Shown: positions 25,790-35,347, counted from the stretch's first letter. The stretch is DNA of 64,000 nucleotides from Streptomyces sp. R44 (GCF_041053105.1 NZ_CP163444.1:1116001-1180000), one strand, 5' to 3'. The notes: generated from the letters alone by a model not told the origin. Translations and numbers: made by a program.

Positions 25790-26854
25790 ATGTCGCACGA
25801 GCTGCCAGTCGACGACCACGACGCGCCCCGCATGGTGCTGCCGGCCCCGCGAACGCCTTCTCTCCGTGACGCACCCGTCCTCAAGTGGGGCGTGGTCGCA
25901 CCGGGCTGGATCGCCAACTACTTCGTCGAGGCGCTGCAGAAGTACACCGACCAGAAGGTGGTGGCCGTCGGCTCACGAGACGCCGGGCGCGCCCGCGCGT
26001 TCGCCGACCGCTTCGGCATCCCCTCCGCCTACGGCAGTTACGCGGAACTGGTCGAGGACCGTGACGTGGACATCGTCTACATCGCGTCCCCGCACTCGGG
26101 CCACTTCGAGCAGGCGATGCAGGCGATCGACGCGGGCCGGCACGTGCTCGTGGAGAAGGCGTTCACGCGCAACGCCGGCGAGGCCGAGCAGTTGATCGAA
26201 GCGGCCCGCAAGCGGGGGGTGTTCCTCATGGAGGCCATGTGGACACGCTTCCTGCCGCACATCGACGTGGTCCGTCAGGTGGTCGCGTCGGGACTGCTCG
26301 GCGAGGTGCAGACCGTCATCGCCGACCATGGCCTCCGGGTCGATCCGGACCCGGGGCACCGCCACTACGCGCCCGAACTGGCCGGTGGGGCGCTCCTGGA
26401 TCTCGGCATCTATCCGGTCTCCTTCGCCTGGATGGTGCTCGGACCGTTCGCCTCGGTCACCGCGGTGGGCACCAAGGCGTTCACCGGCGTCGACGGCCAG
26501 GCGTCGATCGTCGTGACCGGCGGTTCCGGGGCGCACGGCGTACTGAACACGACGGTCTTCGCCCGTACTCCGACCACGGCGTCGGTCTCGGGAACCCGTG
26601 CGCGTCTGGAGATCGACGGCCACTTCTACGGACCGGCCGAGGTCCGCCTCATCGGCCGGGACCACGAGCTCCTCGACACCTTCGTCCCCGACCTGCTCGA
26701 CGGCGGTCTCTGCTACCAGGCCGCCGAAGCCGCGCGGTGCATCGGTGCCGGACGGCTGGAGTCCGACCTGATGCCGCTCTCCGAGACATTGAGCATCATG
26801 CGTGTCCTGGACGGCGTCCGCCGCGATCTGGACGTGTCGTTCCCCGGCGAGTGA
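25790..26854 (+). CDS. Gfo/Idh/MocA family oxidoreductase
   Basis: NAD(P)-dependent sugar oxidoreductase, 354 residues. The Rossmann fold begins at KWGVVAPGWIANYFVEAL (about 28-45; the usual GxGxxA is modified to APGWIA). EKAFTRNAGEAEQLIEAARKRGVFLMEAMWTRFLPH holds the catalytic Lys of the EKP-type motif and the following helix. GGALLDLGIYPVSFAWMV is the C-terminal alpha/beta-domain signature. A 25-residue N-terminal extension precedes the fold. ATG 25790 is preceded by GGGAA; an in-frame ATG at 25778 lacks a binding site. It is controlled by the triple operator upstream and is probably a sugar or inositol dehydrogenase; exact substrate unknown. Confidence 0.88.
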   Translation: MSHELPVDDHDAPRMVLPAPRTPSLRDAPVLKWGVVAPGWIANYFVEALQKYTDQKVVAVGSRDAGRARAFADRFGIPSAYGSYAELVEDRDVDIVYIASPHSGHFEQAMQAIDAGRHVLVEKAFTRNAGEAEQLIEAARKRGVFLMEAMWTRFLPHIDVVRQVVASGLLGEVQTVIADHGLRVDPDPGHRHYAPELAGGALLDLGIYPVSFAWMVLGPFASVTAVGTKAFTGVDGQASIVVTGGSGAHGVLNTTVFARTPTTASVSGTRARLEIDGHFYGPAEVRLIGRDHELLDTFVPDLLDGGLCYQAAEAARCIGAGRLESDLMPLSETLSIMRVLDGVRRDLDVSFPGE

Positions 26855-26858
26855 GGGG

Positions 26859-26890
26859 CGGTGGCACCGTGCTTGCGCGCCGTGCCACCG
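26859..26890. terminator. Bidirectional terminator
   Basis: Nine-bp perfect inverted repeat CGGTGGCAC/GTGCCACCG with a 14-base loop between two convergent genes, four bases after the oxidoreductase stop. Confidence 0.7.
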
Positions 26891-26905
26891 GTCCCGTTCC
26901 GTCGT

Positions 26906-28054
26906 TCACCCGTTGATGGCCTTGTCCCAGTTCTTCCTCACCGTATACAGGGCCTTGGTCAGCTGCGGGTCGGTGGGAAAGGTCGGCGGGCCGCCCTCGA
27001 CCGTCGGCAGCCGCGCCGCCTTGTCCTTGTCGAGAGTGCCGTCCTTCGCCATGACGTCCATGAGCACGGGGCGGGCGTAGCCCGTCAGTCGCAGGTTCTG
27101 TCCGTGTGTGCTCGCGAGGTACTCCTGCCACAGGCGCGCGGCCGCCGGATGCGGAGCGTACTTGTTGACCGCCTGGGCGTAGTACTGCGAGAAGCTTCCG
27201 TCGAAGGGGATGGACACCTTCCAGCGCACAGCGGTGCCCCGCAGCTCGTCGATGTGCCGGAGGTTCAGGAAGTCCCACTCGATGCTGATGGGGGTCTCGC
27301 CGCGGACGATCGCCGCGGGGTTGGGGTTGCCGCGGTTGTAGTTTCCGACGTCGTCGAGTTTCGCGAAGAAGTCGATGCCCGGCTGGATGTCGTCGAAGGA
27401 GCCTCCGTTGGCCAGGGCGGCCGCGTACACGCCGGCGAAGGCCGACCCGGCCGTCGTGGGGTTGCCGTTGAGCGCGACCATCCCCCGGTACTCGGGCTTG
27501 AGCAGATCGGCGAAGGAGACGGGGCAGACAGGGACCCGGTTGTTGTCACAACCGATGGACACATAGCCGCCGTAGCTGTTGAACCAGGCGCCGTTCGGGT
27601 CCTTCTGGTTCGCCGCGATGCTGTCCCAGTCGGTGACCCGGTAGGGCGCCAGCAGGCCCTGGCGCGCGCCTGCCTGGGCGAAGGCGTCTCCGAGGTCGAG
27701 CACGTCGGGGGCGCTAGCCTTGCCGCGGCTCTTCCTGATGTCGTCGAGCTCCTGCTGGCTCGACCCGAACGGGTTGCTGTTGACGATCTTGATGCCGTAC
27801 TTCTGTGTGAAGCCGTCCATCAGGCCGCCGTAGTTCGCCCAGTGGCGCAGCAGGGTCGTCGTGTGGAGCGTGCCCTCCTTCTGTGCCGCCTTGACCAGCG
27901 CGTCCATGCCACCGGCTTCCTCGGCGGAGCCGGCCACGGCAGGGGGCACGACCCGTACCGGCTCGCTCTTCTCCCCGCACGCGCCGAGGCCCAGCACCAT
28001 GACACAGAGGGAGGCCGTCAAGGCGGCGGCACGTGTTCGGGGAGGTACGACCAC
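26906..28054 (-). CDS. ABC transporter substrate-binding lipoprotein, orphan (PotD/iron type)
   Basis: Extracellular binding lipoprotein, 382 residues, of the spermidine/thiamine/ferric-iron type rather than the sugar type. The signal peptide ends in the lipobox VLGLGAC. The body has LVKAAQKEGTLHTTTLLRHWANYGGLMDGFTQKYGIKI and DVLDLGDAFAQ, typical of the group. Two Cys (IGCDNNRVPVCPVS, near 176-185) could form a disulfide. No permease or ATPase gene is adjacent. The neighbours are an oxidoreductase and a sensor phosphatase, so it must use a transporter elsewhere or act as a sensor. Ligand unknown. Confidence 0.85.
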   Translation of the reverse strand: MVVPPRTRAAALTASLCVMVLGLGACGEKSEPVRVVPPAVAGSAEEAGGMDALVKAAQKEGTLHTTTLLRHWANYGGLMDGFTQKYGIKIVNSNPFGSSQQELDDIRKSRGKASAPDVLDLGDAFAQAGARQGLLAPYRVTDWDSIAANQKDPNGAWFNSYGGYVSIGCDNNRVPVCPVSFADLLKPEYRGMVALNGNPTTAGSAFAGVYAAALANGGSFDDIQPGIDFFAKLDDVGNYNRGNPNPAAIVRGETPISIEWDFLNLRHIDELRGTAVRWKVSIPFDGSFSQYYAQAVNKYAPHPAAARLWQEYLASTHGQNLRLTGYARPVLMDVMAKDGTLDKDKAARLPTVEGGPPTFPTDPQLTKALYTVRKNWDKAING

Positions 28055-28167
28055 GGCGTCTCCGCAAGGACCAAAGGCGACAATCGGGCATTTCTTACCT
28101 TACTCGGGCGGTCTCGGGGTGTCCGGGTGGAGTGTGCCGGCCGCCACGCGATCTCCACCGGCGGCGC

Positions 28168-30912
28168 TCACAGCTCCACGTCGTCCCACTGGCTGAGGAT
28201 GTCCTCCTCCCCCAGCGCGTCCAGGTCGGGTCCCGCGTCGATACCGATCGCCTGGGCGGCCCAGATGGTCTTCCCTCGCGGGGAGTAGCGGGTGCCCCAC
28301 TTCTCGGCGTACTGGGCGACGAGGAAGAGGCCGCGGCCTCCTTCGTCGGTGTCGCTGGCACGCCGGATGTACGGGGCGGTGCTGCTTCCGTCGGAGACCT
28401 CGCAGACCAGGGAGCTGCTGTACAGCAGCCGCACCTTGATGGGTTCGAGGCCGTAGCGGACGGCGTTGGTGATCAGTTCGCTGAGGATGAGTTCGGTACC
28501 GAAGGCGATGTCGTCCAGGCCCCACTCCGCCAGTTTGCGGGCGCATGCGTTGCGGACCGGGCTCACGGCCGCCGGGTCGCGCGGCACGTCCCATTCGGCG
28601 ACCCGGTGGGGGTCCAGGCGGCCGACGCGCGCCACGAGGAGTGCGACGTCGTCGCCCGATCCCGCGGGCAGCATCGTGTCGACGACGGCGGTGCAGGTCT
28701 CTTCCGGCGTGCGGTCGGGCCCGGTGAGGGCGGCACGGAGGGCGTCCAGGCTCTCGTCGGGGTCCCGGGTGCGGTCCTCCAGGAGGCCGTCGGTGTAGAG
28801 CACGAGCCGGGAGCCTTCCGGCAGGGTCGTCCGGGTGGTCTCGACGGGCATGCCGGCCCCGAGGCCGAGCGGCGGGGAGACCGGGGATTCCAGGAACTCC
28901 ACGCCTCCGTCGGGGCGGACGACCGCCGGCGGCAGGTGCCCCGCCGTGGCCACGGTGACCTCACCGGAGACGGAGTCGTACACGACGCACAGGCACGTGG
29001 CTCCGGTGATCGTCTCTCCCCACTCCTCGGAGGACTCGTCCTGGGTGTCGAGGAGGGCCACGAGTTCGTCCAGGTGCCGGATCAGTTCGTCCGGGGACAG
29101 GTCGAGCGCCGAGAAGTTGTGTACGGCGATGCGCAGTCGGCCCATGGTGGCCGCGGCGTGCAGACCGTGACCGACGACGTCGCCCACGACCAGAGCCACC
29201 CGGGCGCCGGGCAGCGGGATCACGTCGAACCAGTCGCCCCCCACTCCGGACTCCGCGGGCAGATACCGGGAAGCCACCTCGAGCGCCTCGTCGTCGGGGA
29301 GGCTGCGCGGCATCAGGCTGCGCTGCAGGGTGACGGCCATGGCGTGCTCGCGGGTGTAGCGGCGGGCGTTGTCGATGGAGACCGCGGCCCTGTTCGCCAG
29401 TTCCTCGGCGAAGGACAGATCCTCGTCCGAGAACGGCGTGGAGGCGTCCGACCGCCAGAAGTTCGCCACCCCCAGGACCACTCCCCGCGCGCGCAGCGGT
29501 ACGACCGCCAGGGAGTGGATGCCGTAGTGGAGGATCCGCCGGGCCCGTTCCTCGTCCTGGGCGCGCCATCCGGTCGAGGAGGCGAGATCGGGCACCACCA
29601 CGGAGCGACCCTCCCTGACGCTGGTGTCCACCGGCGTTCCGGGGATGAAGTGGATGAGCTCTCCGGAGGGGTAGAGAGGGTGCCCCTCGGTGATGCCGGC
29701 CATGGCTGTCCGGCGCAGTTCGGTGCTCGCCCCGGCGGGTTCCTCGCCCTTCAGGACGGGGTCCAGGAGTTCGACGGTGGCGACGTCCGCGAACCCGGCG
29801 GAGGCCACCTCCGCCAGTTCCTCGGCGGTACGCACGACGTCCAGGGTCGTGCCGACGCGTACTCCGGCGTCGTAGAGCAGGGTCAGCCGCTCCCTCGCCA
29901 CCTCGGCGCGCCCGGCCAGGGAGCGCAGCTCGGTGGTGTCCCGCAGGGTCACCACGCTTCCCTGCTGGCCGCTGAAGGGCACCGTGGTCCGTTTGTTGAG
30001 GGCGAGGAGACGGTCCGCGGCCAGATGCACCTCGTCGGTGGCGATCCGGTCCGACGCCAGGAGGCCCGTGAGGGAGGCGTCGAGGCCCAGGTCCGTGACG
30101 CGGCGCCCCTCCGCGTCCGCCGGGAGGTCGAGGAGCCGGCGCGCCTCGTCGTTGGCGAGCAGCAGCCGGCGGTCCCGGCCGGTGATGAGCACTCCCTCGC
30201 GAACGGCGTGCAGGACCGCGTCGTGGTGTTCGTACATCCGGGTCATCTCCGCCGGGCCCAGGCCGTGGGTCTGGCGGCGCAGCCGCTGGCTCACCAGGCC
30301 CGTGCCGAGGGCGACGAGGGCGAGTGCACCGGCCGCGCTGCCCAGGAAGACGGGCAGCTGCTGGTTCACCGAGTCCTTGACCTTCTCGACCGTCACCGCC
30401 GCGGACACGATGGCGACCACGTTGCCCTTGGCGTCCTTGACGGGGGCCGCCGAGACCACGGAGCGGCCGAGAGCGCCCTGGAAGGTGCGAGTGAAGGGCC
30501 GGCCGGCCGCTGCTTCGGCGTAGGGGCCGATGACGTGCTTGCCGAGCTGAGTGGGGTCGCTGTGGGTGAGGGTGATTCCGTCGAGCCCGTACACGATCAG
30601 GGCGTCGATGCCGGAGGCCTTGCGGGCCCCTTCGGCCAGGGGCTCGAGCTCGATCGTCGGAAAGTCGCTCTGCAGTGACCGCACGAGGCCCGGAGCGTGA
30701 GCGAAGGACTCGGCGGCGGCGATGGTCCGGTGCCGGGCGTCGGTCATGGTGTCGCGGCGCGCCTGCACGACGATCGCCACGACCGCGGCGGCGACGAGGA
30801 GGATCACGAGAGCCAGCTGGAGAAGGAAGACCTGGCGGGCGACACTGCGTGTGGTCAGCCACGACCTGAGGCGCCGCAGGCCCCTTACCGCACTTTCGAG
30901 GGGATCACTCAT
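28168..30912 (-). CDS. Membrane sensor SpoIIE-type PP2C phosphatase with kinase-like ATPase domain
   Basis: Large signalling protein, 914 residues. In order: short cytoplasmic N-terminus, membrane helix (about 26-49), extracellular Cache-like sensor (to about 150), second helix (LPVFLGSAAGALALVALGTGLVS), PAS domain (near 195-300), GAF domain (near 310-490), SpoIIE/PP2C phosphatase (near 500-745; VGGDWFDVIPL, VGDVVGHG, YTDGLLE) and C-terminal HATPase_c of the RsbW anti-sigma kinase type (TELILSELITNAVRYG). It combines the opposing activities of the partner-switch system that controls alternative sigma factors. ATG 30912 is preceded by AAAAGGG; an upstream ATG at 30936 has a poorly spaced site. 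No anti-sigma antagonist gene is beside it. Confidence 0.9.
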   Translation of the reverse strand: MSDPLESAVRGLRRLRSWLTTRSVARQVFLLQLALVILLVAAAVVAIVVQARRDTMTDARHRTIAAAESFAHAPGLVRSLQSDFPTIELEPLAEGARKASGIDALIVYGLDGITLTHSDPTQLGKHVIGPYAEAAAGRPFTRTFQGALGRSVVSAAPVKDAKGNVVAIVSAAVTVEKVKDSVNQQLPVFLGSAAGALALVALGTGLVSQRLRRQTHGLGPAEMTRMYEHHDAVLHAVREGVLITGRDRRLLLANDEARRLLDLPADAEGRRVTDLGLDASLTGLLASDRIATDEVHLAADRLLALNKRTTVPFSGQQGSVVTLRDTTELRSLAGRAEVARERLTLLYDAGVRVGTTLDVVRTAEELAEVASAGFADVATVELLDPVLKGEEPAGASTELRRTAMAGITEGHPLYPSGELIHFIPGTPVDTSVREGRSVVVPDLASSTGWRAQDEERARRILHYGIHSLAVVPLRARGVVLGVANFWRSDASTPFSDEDLSFAEELANRAAVSIDNARRYTREHAMAVTLQRSLMPRSLPDDEALEVASRYLPAESGVGGDWFDVIPLPGARVALVVGDVVGHGLHAAATMGRLRIAVHNFSALDLSPDELIRHLDELVALLDTQDESSEEWGETITGATCLCVVYDSVSGEVTVATAGHLPPAVVRPDGGVEFLESPVSPPLGLGAGMPVETTRTTLPEGSRLVLYTDGLLEDRTRDPDESLDALRAALTGPDRTPEETCTAVVDTMLPAGSGDDVALLVARVGRLDPHRVAEWDVPRDPAAVSPVRNACARKLAEWGLDDIAFGTELILSELITNAVRYGLEPIKVRLLYSSSLVCEVSDGSSTAPYIRRASDTDEGGRGLFLVAQYAEKWGTRYSPRGKTIWAAQAIGIDAGPDLDALGEEDILSQWDDVEL

Positions 30913-31078
30913 GTCGTGACCCTTTTCTCCACTCATGCTCCATATTTATCCCTTTTCGGCTCACGCCTGGCAAGCATGAGATGGCACGCCTCACTCGCTG
31001 TGATCTGCGACCACGGCGCGTTGCGCGCGTACCAGGATGTCCGCCCGCGGGAGCGGACCGCCCGGCCGGCGAGCGCCC

Positions 31079-31116
31079 CACCGGCGGTGCCGACCTCGTC
31101 GGGGGCACCGCCGGTG
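31079..31116 (-). terminator. Terminator after the GH30 gene
   Basis: Perfect 13-bp stem (CACCGGCGGTGCC and complement) with a 12-base loop, 14 bases beyond the GH30 stop at 31131. Confidence 0.87.
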
Positions 31117-31130
31117 AGGAGCCGGGGCCG

Positions 31131-33551
31131 CTAGGAGGTGGCGAGCTGCTGGTTCGCCGCCGTGCTGCAGGTGTACTGGACGACCTCGGCGCCGTTCGCC
31201 GTCGAAACGCCGCTCACGTCCACGCACTTGCCGCTGTGGCGGGCCAGCAGGGTGAGGAACCCGTCGGACGATCGGTGCACCGACCACTGCTGGTTGGTCC
31301 CGCCGTTGCAGCCGTACTGGAAGACGATCGCGCCATCGGCGGTGGATTCGTTGGTGACGTCGAGGCACTTGCCGCTGTGCCGGGCGACGACGTTGACGTA
31401 GCCACCGCCCACGGGCCGCAGGGACCACTGCTGGTTGGTCGCGCCGCCGCAGGTGTACTGGACGACCTGGGCACCGTCCGCGGTGGAGGCGCCGCTGACG
31501 TCCAGACACTTGCCGCTGTGCCGCATGCGCAGGGGCGTCCAGGTGTCCGCGGCCACGGAGCGGAAGGTCCAGGACTGGTTGGACCCGGTCGTCGGACGGT
31601 ACACGCCGACGGGAGCGCCGTCGCTCGTGGACTGGCCGCTGACGTCCAGGAGCTTGCCGCTGGCGCTGTTGACGAGGGTGTGGTGCCCGTCCCCGGTCGT
31701 GGACAGCATCCAGGCCTGCTCGGCGGAGGTGCCCGAGGGCACCAGGGCGAGCGTGTCACCCTGGGCCGCGAGCGCCTTGCCGCCGGCGACGCTCGTGATG
31801 CGGTAGGTGGCGGTGTTGCCCCAGTCGGCCGCGGCGAGCTTGGTGAACTTCCACTGCTGCGCCGTGGTGCCGGGGCTGGAGGTGCGCTGGACCAGCGTGC
31901 TCTGGCCGTTGCTCGTGGAGACGGCCAGGGCCTTGCCGCTGTTGTCGTTGAGCAGCTGCCGCGCCGCGCCGGTGGGAGCCGTGCTGTCGGAGACGTTCAC
32001 GCCCGTCGCGCCGGGCAGGACGAAGGTGGTGACGGAGCCCGCACCCACGGTGGCGGTGAGCGTCTTGCCGACCGGGGTCAGGTCGCTCTCGCGCTGCAGG
32101 TTCTTGGTGCCGTCCGTGGTGTAGCGCTGGACGGCTCCCGTGCCCACGTTCTGGAATCCGCCGAGGTTCAGGGTGAGCCGCTGGGGCGCGCCGGTGGGGT
32201 TGGTGTGGACGACGACCGCGCCCTGACCCGCCGGTCGCAGGGCGGCGAAGGTGTCGGCGTTGTCGGTGTTGATGACGCGGGCACCCGGGCGGACGAACCG
32301 GGTGTAGTTCGCCATGGCCCAGTACTTCTTGTTCTTGCGCAGCGGCTCGGTGGCCGCGTCCGCGGGCGTGAAGTCGGTCTGAATGAGGCCCCAGTTGGAG
32401 TTCTCGTGCCCCGGGGTCATGTTCTCGTAGTCCTCGACGGCCTGCCACAGGACCCAGGCGCGGGGTTCCAGTTCGCGGAAGTCCTCGTTGACGTGCTGGG
32501 TGAGGTCGAGGGCGGGGCTCATGTCGGTGAAGCTCTGCCCGACGCTGCCGCCCAGGTCCACCTCGGACATCCACAGCGGGGTGGCGGTCCCCTTGGCGAT
32601 GTCACGGACTCCGGTCCGGCCGTTGGTGCCGTACGTGTGGGTGTTGAGCCTGCCGATGGCGGACTTGACCGCCGGGTCGTAGGTGTCCCAGTCCGCACGG
32701 AAGACGTCGGGGTTGGTCTCGTCCATGGCGGCGAGGGGAGTGGTGAGGCCGTCGGCGTTCAGCCGGGCGCGCATGGTGGTGATCATGCGCGCCTGGGAAG
32801 CGGGGTCCCAGTGCGAGCCTTCCTGCCGCCCGCCGGCGTGCCAGTAGTCGGTGCCCGGTTCGTTGACGGGGGAGAGCGAGTCGAAGGTGACACCGGTGGC
32901 GTTCTGGGCGCGCTTCAGGGCGCCGGAGAGGTACGCGGCGAACCGGTCGTACTGGTCGGAGCGGAGGTTGTCCTGCCAGCCGTTGGTCGCCCCGGAGACC
33001 AGGCCGCTGTTGGTCATGAAGTACGGGGCGGAGTTGGAGAAGGCCTCGAAGGTGTCGGCACCGCGCGCCTTGGCGGCGGTGAGCCACCAGCGCTGGTTGG
33101 CGTCGGCGTTCGGGTTCCAGTGGGCCGGGTTGTTCGGGTCCCACCAGTCGGGCGACTCGGGCCCGGGCCGGTTCCAGTAGCCGGGGACGGCCGCGCCGGC
33201 CCTCAGGTAGGGGGCGGTCTCGGGACTGTCGCCGCCGCCGATGTTGTAGCGGGCGATGGTGAAGCCGAGGCCGTCGGCACCGTAGAGGGCGTCCGCGAGG
33301 GCGTTGCGCTGGGCGTCCGGCCAGCCGCCGGTCACGTTGGCGAACCAGGCGAGGGCGGTGCCCCACCCCTGGAACGGCTGCTGCTGATAGCTGGGGTCGG
33401 GGCGGACGGTCACGGCCTGCTCGGTGCCCTCGGCCGCGGCCACGGAGGTCAGGGGCGTGAGGCTGGTCGTGAGGAGGGCGGCAACGGCGGCGGCGCCCAG
33501 GAGCGCGCCGGTGCGCACTCGGGTCGGGGGGCGTTCACGGGTGGAGCGCAA
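31131..33551 (-). CDS. Secreted GH30 endo-beta-1,6-galactanase-like enzyme with two ricin lectin modules
   Basis: Secreted retaining glycosidase, 806 residues, resembling actinobacterial GH30 endo-beta-1,6-galactanases that cut side chains of type II arabinogalactan. Signal peptide to about residue 40; (beta/alpha)8 barrel with acid/base Glu231 in SPVNEPGTDYW and nucleophile Glu330 in PLWMSEVDLGG; a beta-sandwich to about 520; then two ricin-type lectin modules (about 530-660 and 670-806) with repeated HSGKCLDVS and NQQW. The start is TTG 33551 with GGGAG seven bases before. Two GH43 galactanases and a GH35 beta-galactosidase in the window support the substrate. Specificity is inferred. Confidence 0.87.
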   Translation of the reverse strand: MRSTRERPPTRVRTGALLGAAAVAALLTTSLTPLTSVAAAEGTEQAVTVRPDPSYQQQPFQGWGTALAWFANVTGGWPDAQRNALADALYGADGLGFTIARYNIGGGDSPETAPYLRAGAAVPGYWNRPGPESPDWWDPNNPAHWNPNADANQRWWLTAAKARGADTFEAFSNSAPYFMTNSGLVSGATNGWQDNLRSDQYDRFAAYLSGALKRAQNATGVTFDSLSPVNEPGTDYWHAGGRQEGSHWDPASQARMITTMRARLNADGLTTPLAAMDETNPDVFRADWDTYDPAVKSAIGRLNTHTYGTNGRTGVRDIAKGTATPLWMSEVDLGGSVGQSFTDMSPALDLTQHVNEDFRELEPRAWVLWQAVEDYENMTPGHENSNWGLIQTDFTPADAATEPLRKNKKYWAMANYTRFVRPGARVINTDNADTFAALRPAGQGAVVVHTNPTGAPQRLTLNLGGFQNVGTGAVQRYTTDGTKNLQRESDLTPVGKTLTATVGAGSVTTFVLPGATGVNVSDSTAPTGAARQLLNDNSGKALAVSTSNGQSTLVQRTSSPGTTAQQWKFTKLAAADWGNTATYRITSVAGGKALAAQGDTLALVPSGTSAEQAWMLSTTGDGHHTLVNSASGKLLDVSGQSTSDGAPVGVYRPTTGSNQSWTFRSVAADTWTPLRMRHSGKCLDVSGASTADGAQVVQYTCGGATNQQWSLRPVGGGYVNVVARHSGKCLDVTNESTADGAIVFQYGCNGGTNQQWSVHRSSDGFLTLLARHSGKCVDVSGVSTANGAEVVQYTCSTAANQQLATS

Positions 33552-33635
33552 GGTCGGTCTCCCTGAGTCGGTCGTCGATCGCCGAGAGCGCCGCGGGCGG
33601 TCCGGCTGATGGTGCGGGACGAGTGGTCATGGGTG

Positions 33636-33667
33636 GGGCAGGCCCCGACGGGAGCCGGGGCCTGCCC
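33636..33667 (-). terminator. Terminator after the second GH43 gene
   Basis: Perfect 12-bp stem (GGGCAGGCCCCG and complement) with an eight-base loop, 19 bases beyond the stop at 33687 and before the GH30 start. It may end transcription or reduce read-through into GH30. Confidence 0.8.
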
Positions 33668-33686
33668 GGTGCGGTCCGGGCGGCGG

Positions 33687-35129
33687 TCAGACAGCCGTGC
33701 GGAGCCACTTCTGGTTGAGGCCGGTGTTGCAGGTCCACTGGATGAGCGGGGTGCCGTCGCTCGTGGAGGTGTTGGTGACGTCGAGGCACTTGCCGCTCTG
33801 CACGGCGGCCAGCTGCACGGTGCTGCCGGAGCCGATCAAGCTCCACTGCTGGGCGGCCGTTCCGTCACAGGCGTACTGGACGATCGCGGCGCCGTCCGCG
33901 GTCGAACCGTCCCGCGCGGCCAGGCACTTGCCGCTGTACCGGGCCACGATCTGCACGCGGCCGTTGCCGGCGGACTTCAGCCAGAACTCCTGGTTGACGC
34001 TGCGGTTGCCGCAGGTCCACTGGATGAGGGCGGCGCCGTCGGCGGTGGAGCGGTCGGCCACGTCGGCGCACTTGCCGCTGTGCGAGGCGGTCAGCGTCTC
34101 CCACGTCCCGAGGCCCTGCACGGTCCCGGTGGCCGTGTCCACGGTGATCTGCGGGTAGTAGTCCATGGTCATGGTGGTCTTGGTGGGGAACTTCAGCGGG
34201 AGCCAGACGTACTGGGAGTCCTGCACCATGCCGCCCATGGAGTTGCCCCACCGGTCACCCATGTAGAGGTACGACGTGCCGGACGTGCCCTGCACCGGAA
34301 GGACGTAGGCCGTCTGCGAGCCGTAGGTGCTCCAGTCACCGACGTTCTTCAGGCCGCTCCAGGTGCCCGTGACGCTGGTGGCGGTGCCGTACATCTGCTG
34401 GTTGGGCGCCCAGCCCTTGGCGCCCGAGGTGAGCAGGAAGTACACGCCGTTGCGCTTGAACATGGCGGGGGCCTCCCGCGACTGGCCCGCCCACAGCTTC
34501 TGCACCTGCGCGGCGATGCCCGTGTAGTCGGCGGTGAGCCGGTAGACGTGCAGGTCGGCGTTCTCGTTGGCGGCGGAGATCATGTATCCCGTGCCGTCGG
34601 TGTCGACGAACGTGGTGATGTCACGCGACATGTGGCCCAGCGGACGGAAGCTGCCGCGCCATGAGTAGTTCCCGTCCACCGTCGAGGAGACCGCCACCGC
34701 GGCACGCGCCTCCGAGTAGTCCGTCGCGCTCCCCTCCTTGTGCATCCACATCACGAACTGCCCGGTCGAGGCGTTGAACATCACCTTCGGCCGCTCGATG
34801 TTCGCGCCCTGCAGCTCCGGATCCGTCGCCTGGCTCAGCACGTGGTTGCGGAACTCCCACGTCTTCAGATCGCTGGAGCGATAGGCCGACACGTACCGGA
34901 AGCTGTTGTCGGCATTGCGGTCCTCGCCGAACCAGTAGTAATACGCACCCACCTTCACGACCCCGCCGCCATGGGCATGGACGGGATTGCCCGCCGGATC
35001 GGTGAACTGGGTGGCGTTGTCGATGCTCACCGACGCGGCACGAGCCGTGCCCACGGCACCGAAGAGGGACAGGAGAACAGCACACAGTGCGGTGAGCACG
35101 GTGGCCGTCCCCGAGGATGTGCGTCGCAT
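33687..35129 (-). CDS. Secreted GH43 exo-beta-1,3-galactanase-like enzyme, paralogue
   Basis: Second copy of the GH43 galactanase, 480 residues. The catalytic domain, from ARAASVSIDNATQF to about residue 310, is almost identical to that at 22505, with only scattered replacements. The signal peptide tip and the CBM13 ricin domain (three repeats, NQEFW, QQW and NQKW ends) differ much more. ATG 35129 is preceded by GCGAGG. It may be co-transcribed with GH30 despite the hairpin between them. Two operator sites lie upstream (35334, 35434). Predicted role: release of galactose or short galactans from the beta-1,3 backbone outside the cell. Confidence 0.88.
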   Translation of the reverse strand: MRRTSSGTATVLTALCAVLLSLFGAVGTARAASVSIDNATQFTDPAGNPVHAHGGGVVKVGAYYYWFGEDRNADNSFRYVSAYRSSDLKTWEFRNHVLSQATDPELQGANIERPKVMFNASTGQFVMWMHKEGSATDYSEARAAVAVSSTVDGNYSWRGSFRPLGHMSRDITTFVDTDGTGYMISAANENADLHVYRLTADYTGIAAQVQKLWAGQSREAPAMFKRNGVYFLLTSGAKGWAPNQQMYGTATSVTGTWSGLKNVGDWSTYGSQTAYVLPVQGTSGTSYLYMGDRWGNSMGGMVQDSQYVWLPLKFPTKTTMTMDYYPQITVDTATGTVQGLGTWETLTASHSGKCADVADRSTADGAALIQWTCGNRSVNQEFWLKSAGNGRVQIVARYSGKCLAARDGSTADGAAIVQYACDGTAAQQWSLIGSGSTVQLAAVQSGKCLDVTNTSTSDGTPLIQWTCNTGLNQKWLRTAV

Positions 35130-35333
35130 GATCGCGTACCTCGCGGTCTGAGGGGGAGGGAAGTGTCCGGTGGGGCGGATGGGGTAGGCGTGAGCGCACC
35201 TCCGGTGCAGGCTGCCTGCGTATACGGGGTGCACCGGCGACATCGCGTGCCGGCCGGAAGGTGACCGCCGGGTGGGGTCCGGCGTCGCCGACGAAAAGTG
35301 ACCACCTCGTTACGCCGAGGTGTCGCCTTGCCA

Positions 35334-35347
35334 TGTTCGCGTTAACT
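35334..35347. promoter_or_regulatory. LacI-type operator upstream of second GH43
   Basis: TGTTCGCGTTAACT, about 205 bases from the GH43 start, with the same preceding sequence pattern as the site at 24181. It lies in the 628-base region 35130-35757 between the GH43 start and the LacI stop, where I see no gene. Confidence 0.55.
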
